NCBI GenBank assembly: GCA_965219855.1
Contig: CBDCOR010000021.1
Coordinates: 434,001 to 498,000 of the forward strand
From: CAUZIZ01 sp965219855
GTDB taxonomy: Bacteria; Acidobacteriota; UBA6911; RPQK01; JAJDTT01
DNA length: 64,000 nucleotides
Direction of reading: 5' to 3'
Within the stretch, counting starts at the first letter, position 1, and every line of letters starts with the position of its first letter. A model generated the notes under the pieces. That model saw only the letters and a program-made list of their open reading frames with translations, did no database searches and had not been told where the DNA came from. The translations under genes were made by a program, and so were the position numbers. Below, piece after piece: positions 17,970 through 28,086 of this stretch.

Positions 17970-18158
17970 CCCGGATTATTCATAAGTTTTCGTAGCGAGG
18001 CGGTGAAAGCGCCGTCGTGGCAAGGCTTGCGACCGAGACCACTCGTGGCGAGCCTCCGCAGTCGTACTCGTGCAGTACGTCGAGGAGGCCGACCGAGCGA
18101 AACACAGCCAGGACGGATGATTGCGCCGCCGCAGTAGAAAACTTATGAATAATCCGGG
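17970..18158. mobile_element. 189-bp non-coding mobile element, copy 2 (CTAG target duplication)
   Basis: The interior closely matches copy 1 (caaggcttgcgaccgagacc, gaggaggccgaccgagcg), but the ends differ: CCCGGATTATTCATAAGTTT on the left and its exact complement on the right. CTAG flanks it at 17966-17969 and 18159-18162. The length equals copy 1. Confidence 0.88.
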
Positions 18159-18162
18159 CTAG

Positions 18163-18434
18163 GAGCCTGTCCGAGTAATGGTGTGGGTTGCGTTACAGGC
18201 GCCGTTGGTCCAGCTGCAAGGCAGGGCGACGCTGTCGATGTTCGGCCATCGTCCAGGAGCCCGAACACAGCAGATGGGCTGACGCCGCCTGTAACCCGAA
18301 GGGAAAATGGGGGTTGCGGCCGATCTCTGCGTTGGTCGTCGTCGTAGATGGCTGAACATCGACTTCCTCCTCCCGCCTTGATCTCGCCTCGCAAGCCCCA
18401 TTCTCGCAACCCGCACCATTACTCGGACAGGCTC
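18163..18434. mobile_element. 272-bp non-coding inverted-repeat element (CTAG flanks)
   Basis: Inverted ends GAGCCTGTCCGAGTAATGG run on for about 30 bp with one mismatch and are flanked by CTAG at 18159-18162 and 18435-18438. The left CTAG is also the right flank of the 189-bp element, so one inserted in the other's target duplication. A part of the interior of about 110 bp recurs near 53205-53315. Reading frames inside are short and unsupported. Confidence 0.8.
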
Positions 18435-18438
18435 CTAG

Positions 18439-18695
18439 CGAAGGATCGTCCAGCCCAGAAATTCTGACCTGGGGCATACGTCACCACGGGGCTGACCGCC
18501 CGTAGCAAAGACAACCTCCCCTATACAGGTCCCTGATGCCGTAGTAACATAAACTCAAATTGCTCGGAAGAATGGGATTGGTCCTCTTTCGACGATCGGT
18601 GTTCGTGCGAAAGGCAAAAGACCAGACCTTAGACGATTCCATCTCTCCTTCTATCTATCAGACTTCCGAGCCAGCGCCCATAAAGGAGGTGTACT
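18439..18695. other. Intergenic, nothing recognised
   Basis: Apart from the strong ribosome site AAAGGAGGTG just before the ankyrin gene, I see no feature here. Confidence 0.5.
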
Positions 18696-20060
18696 ATGCG
18701 AGGAATCCGGATTGCGGGGTGGGTGTTCGCCGTCCTCCTGCCGGCTGGCTGCACAGGGGATGTCAATGAAGCTCTAGTTGCAGCGGCGGCCGAGGGAGAC
18801 ACGGCCGCAGTGCAAGACCTGCTAGACGGAGGGGCTGAGATCAATGCCAAGACACAGGAGGGCAAAATAGCGCTGATTGCAGCGTCAGTAGGCGGCCATG
18901 CTGACACAGTGAAAGCCCTCATGGAGAAAGGCGCGAACCTCAATGCACAAGACAACGATGGTCAGACCGCCTTGATGGCGGCAGCAGAGAAGGGACGGCT
19001 TGAGGTCGTCAGAGCCCTGCTAGGCAGCAGCGCCGCGTTGGAAGCACAAGACAATCGGGGTAGGACTGCGTTGCTGTGGGCGGCCTTGGGAGGCCATACC
19101 CAGACGGTGGAAGCATTGCTGGCCTCAGGAGCCGAGATGGAAGCCGCGGATCGCGTCGGTGGGACGGCCTTGATCGTGGCCGTTGGAGAAGCTCACGTCG
19201 ACGTCGTGCAGGCACTGTTGGCAGCCGGAGCAAATGTCAATACCCAGACCAGTGATGGATCTCCGGCGCTCGCGTGGGCTGCACGAAAGGGTGACACGGC
19301 CACTGTCGAAGCCCTGCTAGCCAAGGAAGCGGACGTGGAGGCGAAAGACAGCCTGGGCAAGACTGCCTTGACCTGTGCCTCGGAGGAGGGACACACCGAG
19401 GTGGTGCAAGCTCTCCTGGCTAAAGGAGAGGAGCGCTGGCCGCGCTCGGCACATTACTGGGTCAATGCGAAGGACAATGAGGGTTGGACCGCCCTGATGC
19501 ATGCGGCATTGAAGGGACGCGCCCGTACGGTGGAGGCCTTGCTGGCTAAAGGAGGGGACGCAAACGAGAAAACCAAGCGGGGCTGGACCGCCTTGCTGAT
19601 CACTGCAGCAGAAGGACACAATGGGATTGTGCAAAGCCTCCTGGAGAAGGGCGCTGATGTGAATGCGAAAACCGAAGATGACGGGACTGCTTTGATGCAG
19701 GCAGCCTCGAAGGGTCACACCGAGGTCATGCAGTCCCTTCTAGCGGAGGGGGCGGATGTCGGTGCGACGACTGAAGATGGCGGGACTGTTTTGACATTGG
19801 CCATACGAGAAGGTCAGACCCAGGCGGTGCGAACCTTGCTAGAAGCGGGTGCCGAGGCGGAGACAAGTGACAACCGAGGATGGACCGGTTTGATGTATGC
19901 GGCCTCGAAGGGTCACACAGACATCGCGCAACTCTTACTGGACCAAGGGGCAGACATCGATGCGAAGACCGAGGATGGCTGGACACCCCTGAAAGTGGCC
20001 ATCAGTGAGGGTCATTCTACTACCGCCACATTGCTCAGTAAGGCAAGGGCTGCACAGTAA
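18696..20060 (+). CDS. Ankyrin-repeat lipoprotein
   Basis: This 454-residue protein is built almost entirely of about 13 ankyrin repeats of 33 residues (consensus G.TAL..AA..GH...V..LL..GA), from residue 25 to the end. The start has a short signal peptide with lipobox-like LPAGC (C19), so it is probably anchored to the periplasmic side of a membrane. ATG 18696 follows AAAGGAGGTG. One repeat (about residues 245-260, with WPRSAHYWVNAKDNEG) carries an insertion. Ankyrin proteins serve in protein-protein contact, and in host-associated bacteria they are often numerous; the partner is unknown. Confidence 0.9.
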   Translation: MRGIRIAGWVFAVLLPAGCTGDVNEALVAAAAEGDTAAVQDLLDGGAEINAKTQEGKIALIAASVGGHADTVKALMEKGANLNAQDNDGQTALMAAAEKGRLEVVRALLGSSAALEAQDNRGRTALLWAALGGHTQTVEALLASGAEMEAADRVGGTALIVAVGEAHVDVVQALLAAGANVNTQTSDGSPALAWAARKGDTATVEALLAKEADVEAKDSLGKTALTCASEEGHTEVVQALLAKGEERWPRSAHYWVNAKDNEGWTALMHAALKGRARTVEALLAKGGDANEKTKRGWTALLITAAEGHNGIVQSLLEKGADVNAKTEDDGTALMQAASKGHTEVMQSLLAEGADVGATTEDGGTVLTLAIREGQTQAVRTLLEAGAEAETSDNRGWTGLMYAASKGHTDIAQLLLDQGADIDAKTEDGWTPLKVAISEGHSTTATLLSKARAAQ

Positions 20061-20132
20061 TCATAGATCTTGAACGGGGATTGGCTGCTCGGCGGCATCT
20101 CAACGCTAGTTATAGTTAAAGGAGGGATCGGA

Positions 20133-21563
20133 GTGCGCCGGATAAAGGCCCTCATCGTTGCGCTGGGATGTTTGGCGGTCGCGTTGCAGCTGATCGGGAC
20201 CTCCAGCTATCGGGAGGCGCTGGCTCGGGGCAGGCAGCCTACCCGGAAGACTGGAACTATCCAGGTAACCCGGGGGCCGGCGGATCGCGTCGTGCCGCCC
20301 GATGGGGACGGCTATCGGTACGGCCACGCGTTCATATTCCAAGCAGCTCCCCGACTGGCCGGCATGCTCTGCAATCTCCGCACCGAGGGGTTCCCGGTGG
20401 GGGACTTCGAGGCCGGGATGGACATGATAGTGTTCGACTCTCTGTTGGACATCCCGACCGTCGAGGCGATCCCGCTCACACGGAATGAGCCATACGTCGC
20501 CGAAAAGACCGGTGAGCGGCGCATCGTGATCAAGTATTGCACGAAAGGTGGCTTTGTCCCCCGCGGTGCGCTGCGCCCCGACGGCAGCCCCCATCCTCAT
20601 GCCGGGACCGGTTTTGTCATCGGTGAGGCCCTCGACTTCCCACTGAAGCGGGAGGGTTACTACGACAAGGCCGAGAAGAACCGCGGCATGATCCGCAAGA
20701 CGGAAATCAACCATTTAGCCCTCGACGGCTCCAGGCTGCGGGTGGTAAAGACCAAAGCCAGATCCCCTTCGGATCCGCTCAGGGCCCCGGAGTCCGAATG
20801 GGCCATCTTTGCTCCAGGAATGCGGATGGCGATTCCGGACGGCGACGACCTGCTTTTCGCCGTTCAGGCGACGAAAGGGGACGTCTCCGCCTACCACTGC
20901 GAGCCAGCCGCAGCAGGGATCACTCGCTGGCGCCGTCTGAACGGTTTCTGGCAACCGATCTCGTTCGTCCCCGTAGCCTTCAACCGGCCGGCCGAAAAGC
21001 CGGTGATTGTCCAGGGGCGCGAAATGAAACTGGCAGTCGCCGAAGGGACGCTAGTCCGCGACACCGACGGCTCTCTGTTGTTCTCCGTTCGGAGCGCTTA
21101 CTCCGAGTTCGAGGACCACGTGATCCGAGTCTGGCGCTCCACGGACACCGGTGAGAGCTGGAAGCTGGTCTTCGAGATCCCCAAGATCCGAGGGCAAGCG
21201 CCTGTCACCCTGAACCGGGTGACCGACGGCACACCCTATCTGGTCGGGAACCTATTAGGGCACGAGCGTGATTGGCTCGTTCTCTGGCCTTTGGACGACA
21301 CACGAACCGGGCTCTTGGAACCTGTCACCGTGCGCAATGCGCTGAAGGACTTCGGGCCCGCACCCAGCGGCAAGCTCTGGTGGGTGGATCATGCGAACGC
21401 CGGTATCGTTCGTCTCGCCGACGAACGCTGGCGTAACCTCCTGAGCTACCGCATCATGGACCGGGGCGAGCATAGTGGGAAGGCCCCACCCCGAGAGACA
21501 GGGTGTTACGTTGAAGAGGTTATTTCGACGGGTCCGCCCGCTGCAGCCTGGCTCTTCGAATAA
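20133..21563 (+). CDS. Secreted protein of unknown function, possible BNR/sialidase-like fold
   Basis: GTG 20133 is preferred because AAAGGAGGG stands 6-7 nt before it and the protein then opens with a clear signal peptide (RRIKALIVALGCLAVALQLI). An earlier TTG at 20070 would add 21 residues. The mature protein is about 445 residues. A VWRSTDTGESWKLVFEI segment resembles an Asp-box of sialidase-type propellers, and several Trp-rich strand-like repeats precede the C-terminus. I do not recognise the family. It lies 72 bp after the ankyrin gene in the same direction. Confidence 0.72.
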   Translation: MRRIKALIVALGCLAVALQLIGTSSYREALARGRQPTRKTGTIQVTRGPADRVVPPDGDGYRYGHAFIFQAAPRLAGMLCNLRTEGFPVGDFEAGMDMIVFDSLLDIPTVEAIPLTRNEPYVAEKTGERRIVIKYCTKGGFVPRGALRPDGSPHPHAGTGFVIGEALDFPLKREGYYDKAEKNRGMIRKTEINHLALDGSRLRVVKTKARSPSDPLRAPESEWAIFAPGMRMAIPDGDDLLFAVQATKGDVSAYHCEPAAAGITRWRRLNGFWQPISFVPVAFNRPAEKPVIVQGREMKLAVAEGTLVRDTDGSLLFSVRSAYSEFEDHVIRVWRSTDTGESWKLVFEIPKIRGQAPVTLNRVTDGTPYLVGNLLGHERDWLVLWPLDDTRTGLLEPVTVRNALKDFGPAPSGKLWWVDHANAGIVRLADERWRNLLSYRIMDRGEHSGKAPPRETGCYVEEVISTGPPAAAWLFE

Positions 21564-21899
21564 ACCGGACGCTGGTGACACCGACCACCACGTTGGGCAG
21601 CGACATCCTCATCGATGAGTTGGAGGTGTTCGTGATGGCAGGTGAGCTATGGCGCGTCGACGACAATCAAGGGTGACAATCCCTTCTTGAAAGTCTGCCG
21701 TTGTTTCATGTCGGTGTTACCCTCTGGCCACTGGCCTCGATCGGAACCCGGGGGAAGGTGACTTAAAAAGACCGCTGCCAGCGTGCTGTGAGCTGCTATC
21801 TTGAAGGCGGATCCGAAACCCGGCGGCAGGGTCATGCTCCTCCTCATGTACCCTGCTGCATCCTCCCGTCGACTAGGGGGACCACTAGAGGGGATTACG

Positions 21900-24479
21900 A
21901 TGTCTCTGACGCCACTACGATCCAAGCTGTTCCTCGCCCTCACCGGATTCCTGGCTGTTGCCTTCCTCCTGACCGCCGTCTGGATCCAGGGTAGGGCTGA
22001 GGCACCGGAACACCGGCTCAAGCTGCGCCACAAGGACTACTTTCACCAGATTCTAGAGTTCGACTGGCCCCGGCAGGCTGAGCGCTCGGACAGTCTCACA
22101 GCCAATATCACCATCATCCAGCCCTATGAATTCCGCCACCAGCTCAGTGCCCAGGCTCACCGCAGCGGTGCCAACGGGACTGTGGAGATTGAGTTTCCGC
22201 TTATTGATGACGGCCGTTATGCACCCTCGCAACCTGGCTCTTCGCGGCGACTCTGGGACATGGGTAAATACCGCTTCGAGGTCGACCTGAGGACAGGAGA
22301 CGCACTGCTGGGCAAACGAAGCCTCGAGATCGACCCCAACAGATTCATCAGGGAGATGAACGGCAAGCGTCTGGCGCAGGTCGACTCGCTGCGCCAATTC
22401 ATCGAGTTCAGCCCCGAGCGTCCCGCCTACATCGACCATGACGAGATTGGCTTCACCATTCGGACGATCCCGGAACGCGTCCAGTCCTGCTCGGTGGAGA
22501 TAGACGTGTTGGGTCCAGATCAGAATCGCGTTGCCGGTCCTTTGAGACTGCGATTGACCCCAGAACGCCAGCGCCATGCCTTCGACGGGAGCGGATGGCC
22601 GCGTGGCGAGTACTGGCTTCGAGCCCGGGTGACGAGGTCTGGCCAAGCGGTTGGTCCCTACCTGATCCGCCAATTCTGGAGGGAACTCTCGACTGAGAGT
22701 CGGAAGCCTCGGCTCCCCCTGCGTCCCGGAAACACTCCTCAGTATCTGGTGGACGACTGGATCTTCGCCGAAGTGGTCGGACTTCGACACCAGCCCGATC
22801 CACTCGAACGACTCTCGGATGGCCCGGTCATCAAGATCGAGCGTCCCTGGGAGGAGGGCTCGTACGTCGTCGGGGTCCGCTCGCTCACCTGGGATAAGCA
22901 CTCGTCTCACTACCGGATCACCTACCTTGCAGGAGTCCTTCCCACTGACCCTACGTTCGACCGCGTCGCCGGCTCCATTTCACGACCCCGCTACCTTTGC
23001 CTGGCCCTCTCTGCCGATGGAGTCCGCTGGGAGAAGCCGGAACTTGGACGGGTGGAGTTCCAGGGCTCGAAGCGGAACAACATTCTCCGAGATCTGGCGG
23101 AGGAGGACTTCCTCAGGTCGGGCGAATTCGACAGCTATCCCTATCCCACCAAAGAGCGGCCGATTCCCCCCAGATATCGATTCAGACTTTACGATCGCAA
23201 CACCGATGGATCGGTGAACATGGACCATTTCGTGCTCCGATTCTTCTCTTCCCGAAATCGCGAGCCGGGCATCCAGCACGTGGGAAACTTCCGCCCCCGC
23301 CCGGAAGAGTTTTGGGGCTTCGAGCGCCGGGGCGACTTTTTCCTGGCCTTGACCCAAAAACCCATTCTTCACGCCGGTTCAGGCATGAGCCTCTTGCGCA
23401 CCACCGAGCGTGCGTCCACCTATCCCTTTGAAGGCGAGCCATCGGCGCTCTTCCAATCGGGTCGGTCCACCTTCACCTACTATGATAGGAGGAGTAAATC
23501 CTTCTACTACTACTTTCGACCGGACTACCCACCCTACCCTCCCCACGGAGTGTCCTATGAATACTTCAGCCGCAGCGCTCGGCGGGTCCGGGCGGTGATG
23601 TGGACCCGGGATGGTTTCAGCTGGCAGCGCCGGCACATGATCTCGCCCGACGAGCACGATCCGCCGGGGACGACTTTCTATGGTTTCGGCTATTTGAGCC
23701 CGTCCGGTCACACCGAGAGCGACACCGACGGCCAGCTGTTTCTGGGAGCGGTCCTTCACTACAACCTGGTAGAACAAAGGCAGAGACAGGAACTGGTTTG
23801 GAGCCGGGACCGGGTGCACTGGCACCGCTTTGGAGCCAATAGAATTCCACTACTCGCGAATGGTCCGGCCGGGAGCCACGACGCCGGATTCGTCAGCGGC
23901 ATGGCTACCTTCTATCCAGTCTCCAGCGCCAAGGGACAGGAGGAATGGTGGTTTCCCTATCAGGCTGGAAGTGCACGCTATATGTTGGCGGCATCGAAGG
24001 ATCAGGCGCGCTGGAGGCGCAAGTCCTTGGATGAACTGGGTCAGGACGACTTCAAGAAGAACTATCCCCAGTACGAGTTGGCCCCTTTCTTCACCCGTTG
24101 GGAAGACTTTTTCGAGGAATCAAAGGCTTCGGTCTGGGTCCCTGCCCTGGCCCGATGCAAGGCCGGCAGGCTGGCACACGTAGAGCCTGTCCATGAGTAG
24201 GGAGAGTTTACGACCCATCCCCTGGTGCTGGAGGGCAGTCGACTCGTGCTCAACGCTCACACGCTGGCGGGAGGAAGCATCCGGGCGGAACTGCAGGACG
24301 CCGAAGGGAATGTCTTCCCTGACCTCAGCCTCGAAGACAGCGTGCCCTTTTCCGGGGACGAGGTGGGGGCCGAGCTCAGCTGGAAGGAGTCGGGACTGGA
24401 AGAAGCCTTCCGCAGGGTGGTGAGGATACGCGTCGTACTCGACAGGGCACGCCTCTACTCGTTTCGAATCGGTCAATGA
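21900..24479 (+). pseudogene. Secreted GH32-like five-bladed propeller protein, interrupted by in-frame TAG
   Basis: ATG 21900 follows a GAGGGGAT site and gives an N-terminal signal anchor (LFLALTGFLAVAFLLTAVW). An Ig-like region (residues 50-250) precedes a propeller with paired motifs such as YLVDDWIFAEVV, FTYYDRRSKSFYYYFR and WTRDGFSW. The frame stops at TAG 24198-24200, yet the same frame runs on for 92 codons (GEFTTHPLVLEG.RLVLNA ... RARLYSFRIGQ), which is the normal C-terminal beta-sandwich of this family. A single change of a Glu codon (GAG to TAG) explains it. Other genes here end normally in TAG, so recoding is unlikely; readthrough cannot be excluded. Confidence 0.8.
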
Positions 24480-24715
24480 GGTTTTGTGATTCAAGCGGCG
24501 ATCAGCAAGAATTGCGACATGGGAGCACGACATCGACGTCACCGCTTTCTACCTGTGGAGGGTCGGCGGAAGTGGGCCGGTGGTTGGACTGGTGCTGAAA
24601 GGATCCGGACGATTACGACAAGGAAAAAGGTTTAAGAAGCGACTCATCCTGGCCGCCGGCGGCCAAAATCGTTGAGCTTGGAGGAGATCAGCCCTCGTGT
24701 GAAGCCTCCGTCTCG

Positions 24716-25547
24716 TTGCCCGAGAAACTTTACTTCGCACAGTTCGGTGATGGTCTGGGTCAGCTCTTCAGTCAGATTCAGCTCTTCAACCTGAATACTA
24801 CGACGGCAGCCAATGCAACCATCCTGCTCCGAGATGTTGAAGGCGCTCCGCTGACCGTCGATCTTAACCCGCATTTCTCATCGCTTGTCGTAGCGAGGCG
24901 CCGCAAGGGCCGTCCTGGCAAGGCTTGCGACCGAGGCCACCGCAGTCGTACTTGTACAGTACGTCGAGGAGGCCGACCGAGCATAACACAGCCAGGGCGG
25001 ATGATTGCGGCGTCGCAGTAGACCAGCGATGAGAAATGCGGGTTAACGGCACTCAAATCGAAGGCGAGTTGGACATCGTGATCCCCTCAGGTGGGCTGAG
25101 AACCCTCCAGAGTGACGGAGTCGGAACTCAGAGCGGAACTCAGAGCGTCGGGTGCTGGCCGGCGTGATTTTGTTCGGGGGGACTGTAGGTGTCGCCGGCG
25201 TGGCGAATAGCGACCAACTCCCGACCGGCTTCGTGGCTCCGATAGAGTCAAACACCCAAGACGTCATCAATACAGGGATCGCCGTCGTCAACCTGGAGGA
25301 TCAGCCGGTGACCGTGGCCTTGGGACTCTGCGATTCGGACGGAAACGAATTGGCCACCGGAGAGCTGACGCTAGCAGCACTGGGCCATCGAGCACTGTTT
25401 GTGAACGAGATCAACTGGAGTGCGGCCGTCGACTTCAGCAGCTTTCAAGGGCTGCTGAAAGCGGCGGTAGAAACGCCCATCGCGGCCACCGTCATCCAAA
25501 CCCGTCCAGGGCAGTTCGCCACCCAGCCGGTCGCCCGAACAGATTGA
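24716..25547 (+). pseudogene. Unknown secreted-type protein gene split by a mobile repeat and shifted
   Basis: The left part reads EKLYFAQFGDGLGQLFSQIQ and LLRDVEGAPLTVDLN. After removal of the 175-bp repeat and one TTAA, it joins in frame to GTQIEGELDIVIPSGGL. The frame then fails near 25140, beside a 12-bp tandem duplication (GGAACTCAGAGC twice). It resumes one frame over from about 25150 (LAGVILFGGTVGVAGVANS ... VIQTRPGQFATQPVA). The architecture suggests a beta-rich exported protein of unknown role. The N-terminus is not clear; the frame is open back to about 24662 with no good start. Confidence 0.65.
24868..25042. mobile_element. 175-bp non-coding mobile element, copy 3 (TTAA target duplication)
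   Basis: The ends CCCGCATTTCTCATCGCT match copy 1 and are perfect inverted repeats. TTAA flanks it at 24864-24867 and 25043-25046. It lacks 14 bp of the interior (the CACTCGTGGCGAG hairpin region) relative to copies 1 and 2. Its removal restores a reading frame, which proves it moved as a unit. Confidence 0.9.
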
Positions 25548-25584
25548 GCTAGGCGAGTCGTAGCCCGAATTCAAGCGCGACGTG

Positions 25585-26538
25585 TTACACCGGTATCGGA
25601 TATCCCTTTTCCTGATCTACTTCGTTCACCAGCCGCTCGCCGCTCTGGTAGCGCCGCAGGTTTTCGCGAAAGAGCTTCGTCAGGCGACGCAGCCTCTGTC
25701 CGGAGAAGCCGGCGAAGTGAGGCGTGAGGATCAGGTTAGGGGCCTCCCAGAGTGGGCTCTCGGCCGGAAGCGGTTCGGTCTCACAGACGTCGATGCCAGC
25801 GCCCGCGATCTGTCCCGACTGGAGAGCCTCCAGGAGTGCGTTCTCTTCGACTATGCCACCCCGGGCGAGGTTCACAAGAAAGGCTGTCGGCTTCATTTGA
25901 GCCAGAGTCTCGCGGTTGATCAGGTGCCTTGACTCTGACCAGAGAGGACACGAGATCAAGACGACATCAGACATCTCCAACAGGTTGTTGAGGCGATCCA
26001 TAGTCCAGAGAGATTCAACGAAGTCTGGCTTCGGTGGCTGGTGCCGATCGACGGCGACAACGCGCATTCCAAAGGCGGCGGCCACCCGGGCATAGTGACT
26101 CCCGATGCCCCCTAGACCTATGATTCCGGCAGCGCTGCCATCCAGGTCCCCAGGTGTCTGGACCTCCCAGCGATGCTCTTGCTGTTGCCGTAAATAGGTT
26201 GGGATTCGTCGGAATAACGCCAGCGTCAGCGCCCAACCCGTCTCTGCAACTGGCGACGCATACAGTCCGCTGGCGTTCGTAATGATAAGGTCGCGCTCTA
26301 CAAGTTCCGGCTCCAGGAGTGCCTCAATGCCCGCAGAAGTGGCCTGGATCCAGCGCAATTTCGTTGCCTGACGGAACACCTCCGGTGAATGGAATCCAAA
26401 AAAGATCTCGGCATCCTTCAGCTCCTCGGCGAGGTTCGCTTTCGAAACCACAGTTATTTCAGCCGAGGGGGCAGCCTCCTGGATCGCTGCAAGATACTCG
26501 TCCAAAGGCAATGGATCATGCATCACTATCTTCATCAT
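25585..26538 (-). CDS. D-2-hydroxyacid dehydrogenase
   Basis: This 317-residue NAD(P)-dependent enzyme is of the D-lactate/phosphoglycerate dehydrogenase fold. The nucleotide-binding motif is GIIGLGGIGSHYARVA at about 137-152. Catalytic residues are visible as Arg in NLARGG, Glu in ETEPLP and His in LTPHFAG. The N-terminal half is short and diverges from SerA, and there is no ACT domain, so a general 2-keto-acid reductase role is likely. It lies 18 bp after the end of the split deacetylase gene in the same direction and was probably co-transcribed with it. Confidence 0.9.
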   Translation of the reverse strand: MMKIVMHDPLPLDEYLAAIQEAAPSAEITVVSKANLAEELKDAEIFFGFHSPEVFRQATKLRWIQATSAGIEALLEPELVERDLIITNASGLYASPVAETGWALTLALFRRIPTYLRQQQEHRWEVQTPGDLDGSAAGIIGLGGIGSHYARVAAAFGMRVVAVDRHQPPKPDFVESLWTMDRLNNLLEMSDVVLISCPLWSESRHLINRETLAQMKPTAFLVNLARGGIVEENALLEALQSGQIAGAGIDVCETEPLPAESPLWEAPNLILTPHFAGFSGQRLRRLTKLFRENLRRYQSGERLVNEVDQEKGYPIPV

Positions 26539-26770
26539 TTCTCTCCGTTATCCAGCTCAGCTCGCCCCTTTAACGGTCGGAAGCGATTCAACCTGATGCG
26601 GTTGGCGGGCGATGAACTCCTCCGCATAGGTGGAGACGTTGATCAGTCCCCAGTAACCCTCGAGGCTTTCGATGCGACGGTTGATGTATTCTGGAGTGTT
26701 GTAAGACTTTCCCTGGTACTTCTGGGTCGCAAAGGCGGCCAACGCCGCCTTCTTCTTTTCGATTACGCCG

Positions 26771-28086
26771 CAGTAGTGTCCCAACGTTTGGGCTTCTAAT
26801 CTCTGTAAAGTATTAATGAGTAATATGTTAGAGAAGATAATGGGTGTTTCCGACTTGAAAGTGAGTGTACGCTCACGCCCTTCAGTTCATAAGGAGGGCG
26901 AGCATGTACACGGGCACGACGATTTTTTCTCAGGTGATGCGGCATCTTCCCTGGCATCATTTTCATCGCATTGTTCAGCACTACGGAGGCGACTACAAGG
27001 TCAAGTCGTTCCGCTGTGCCGACCATTACCGGGTCATGGCCTTTGCACAGTTGACCTATCGCGAGAGCTTGCGCGATATCGAAGCCTGCCTACGGGCCAT
27101 GAGATCCAAGCTCTTCCACATGGGCATTCGCTCCACGGTCTCCCGCAACAATCTGTCCAATGCCAACGAGAGGCGCGACTGGCGCATCTATGCCGAGTTT
27201 GCCCAAGTGCTTATCGCCGAAGCGCGCCGCCTGTACACCGACGAGGACCTGGGAGTCGACCTGAACGCGACCGTCTATGCCTTGGACTCCACGACCATCG
27301 ACCTGTGCCTCTCGGTCTTCCCCTGGGCGCGCTTCCGCCGTACCAAGGGGGCGATCAAACTGCATACCTTGCTCAACCTGCACGGCGCCATTCCCGAGTT
27401 CGTTCTGATCTCGGACGGAAAACTGCACGATGTCCACGCCTTGGACCACCTGATTCCTTGTCCCGGTGCCTACTACATCATGGATCGCGGATACCTGGAT
27501 TTCGGGCGCCTGTACCGACTCCATTCTGCCCGGTCGTTATTCGTGACCCGCGCCAAGGCCAACTTCAAGTTCCGCCGCCGCTACTCCCACCCGGTGGACA
27601 GAACGACGGGACTGATCTGCGACCAAACTGTCCTGCTGAGCACCTTCTATCCGGCCAAGGCCTACCCCGAACCTTTGCGTCGCATCAAGTTCTTCGACGT
27701 CACCACCGACCTGCGGCTAGTATTCCTCACCAACGACTTTGCTTCTCCCGCTCTGACTATTGCCCGGCTCTACAAGCTCCGCTGGCAGATCGAACTGTTC
27801 TTCAAATGGATCAAACAGCATCTCCGCATCAAGGCCTTTTACGGCACCAGTCCCAATGCCGTGAAAACACAAATCTGGATCGCCCTCAGTACCTACCTGC
27901 TCATCGCCATCATCCGCAAGCGCCTCTATCTCGAGTTGCCGCTCTACACAATTCTCCAGGTCCTGAGTGTCTCGCTCTTCGAGAAAACCCCAATTTTACA
28001 GGCCTTTCAGGACATGCATTACATTACTCAGAATAGTGACATTCATAAACAGTTGATGTTATTCGACTAACGCTGGGACGCTACTG
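26771..28086 (+). mobile_element. IS4-type insertion sequence, 1316 bp, 9-bp target duplication
   Basis: Ends CAGTAGTGTCCCAACG and (inverted) CAGTAGCGTCCCAGCG agree at 14 of 16 positions. ATTACGCCG is duplicated at 26762-26770 and 28087-28095. The element carries one transposase gene and splits a deacetylase gene. Confidence 0.93.
26904..28070 (+). CDS. IS4-family transposase
   Basis: This 388-residue DDE transposase is complete. It has D in YALDSTTIDL, D in YIMDRGYLDF, and the IS4 hallmark Y-x2-R-x3-E-x6-K as YKLRWQIELFFKWIK. The N-terminal region corresponds to the DUF4372 DNA-binding segment. ATG 26904 is chosen because AAGGAGGG (26891-26898) lies just upstream; the longer frame from 26865 adds 13 residues without support. 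With intact ends it is potentially active. Confidence 0.93.
   Translation: MYTGTTIFSQVMRHLPWHHFHRIVQHYGGDYKVKSFRCADHYRVMAFAQLTYRESLRDIEACLRAMRSKLFHMGIRSTVSRNNLSNANERRDWRIYAEFAQVLIAEARRLYTDEDLGVDLNATVYALDSTTIDLCLSVFPWARFRRTKGAIKLHTLLNLHGAIPEFVLISDGKLHDVHALDHLIPCPGAYYIMDRGYLDFGRLYRLHSARSLFVTRAKANFKFRRRYSHPVDRTTGLICDQTVLLSTFYPAKAYPEPLRRIKFFDVTTDLRLVFLTNDFASPALTIARLYKLRWQIELFFKWIKQHLRIKAFYGTSPNAVKTQIWIALSTYLLIAIIRKRLYLELPLYTILQVLSVSLFEKTPILQAFQDMHYITQNSDIHKQLMLFD

Noticed and set aside
18143..18477. Small protein genes inside the 272-bp element
   Set aside because: Several overlapping frames are open at once, none has a ribosome site, and the related core at 53205 does not keep one frame clearly better than the others.
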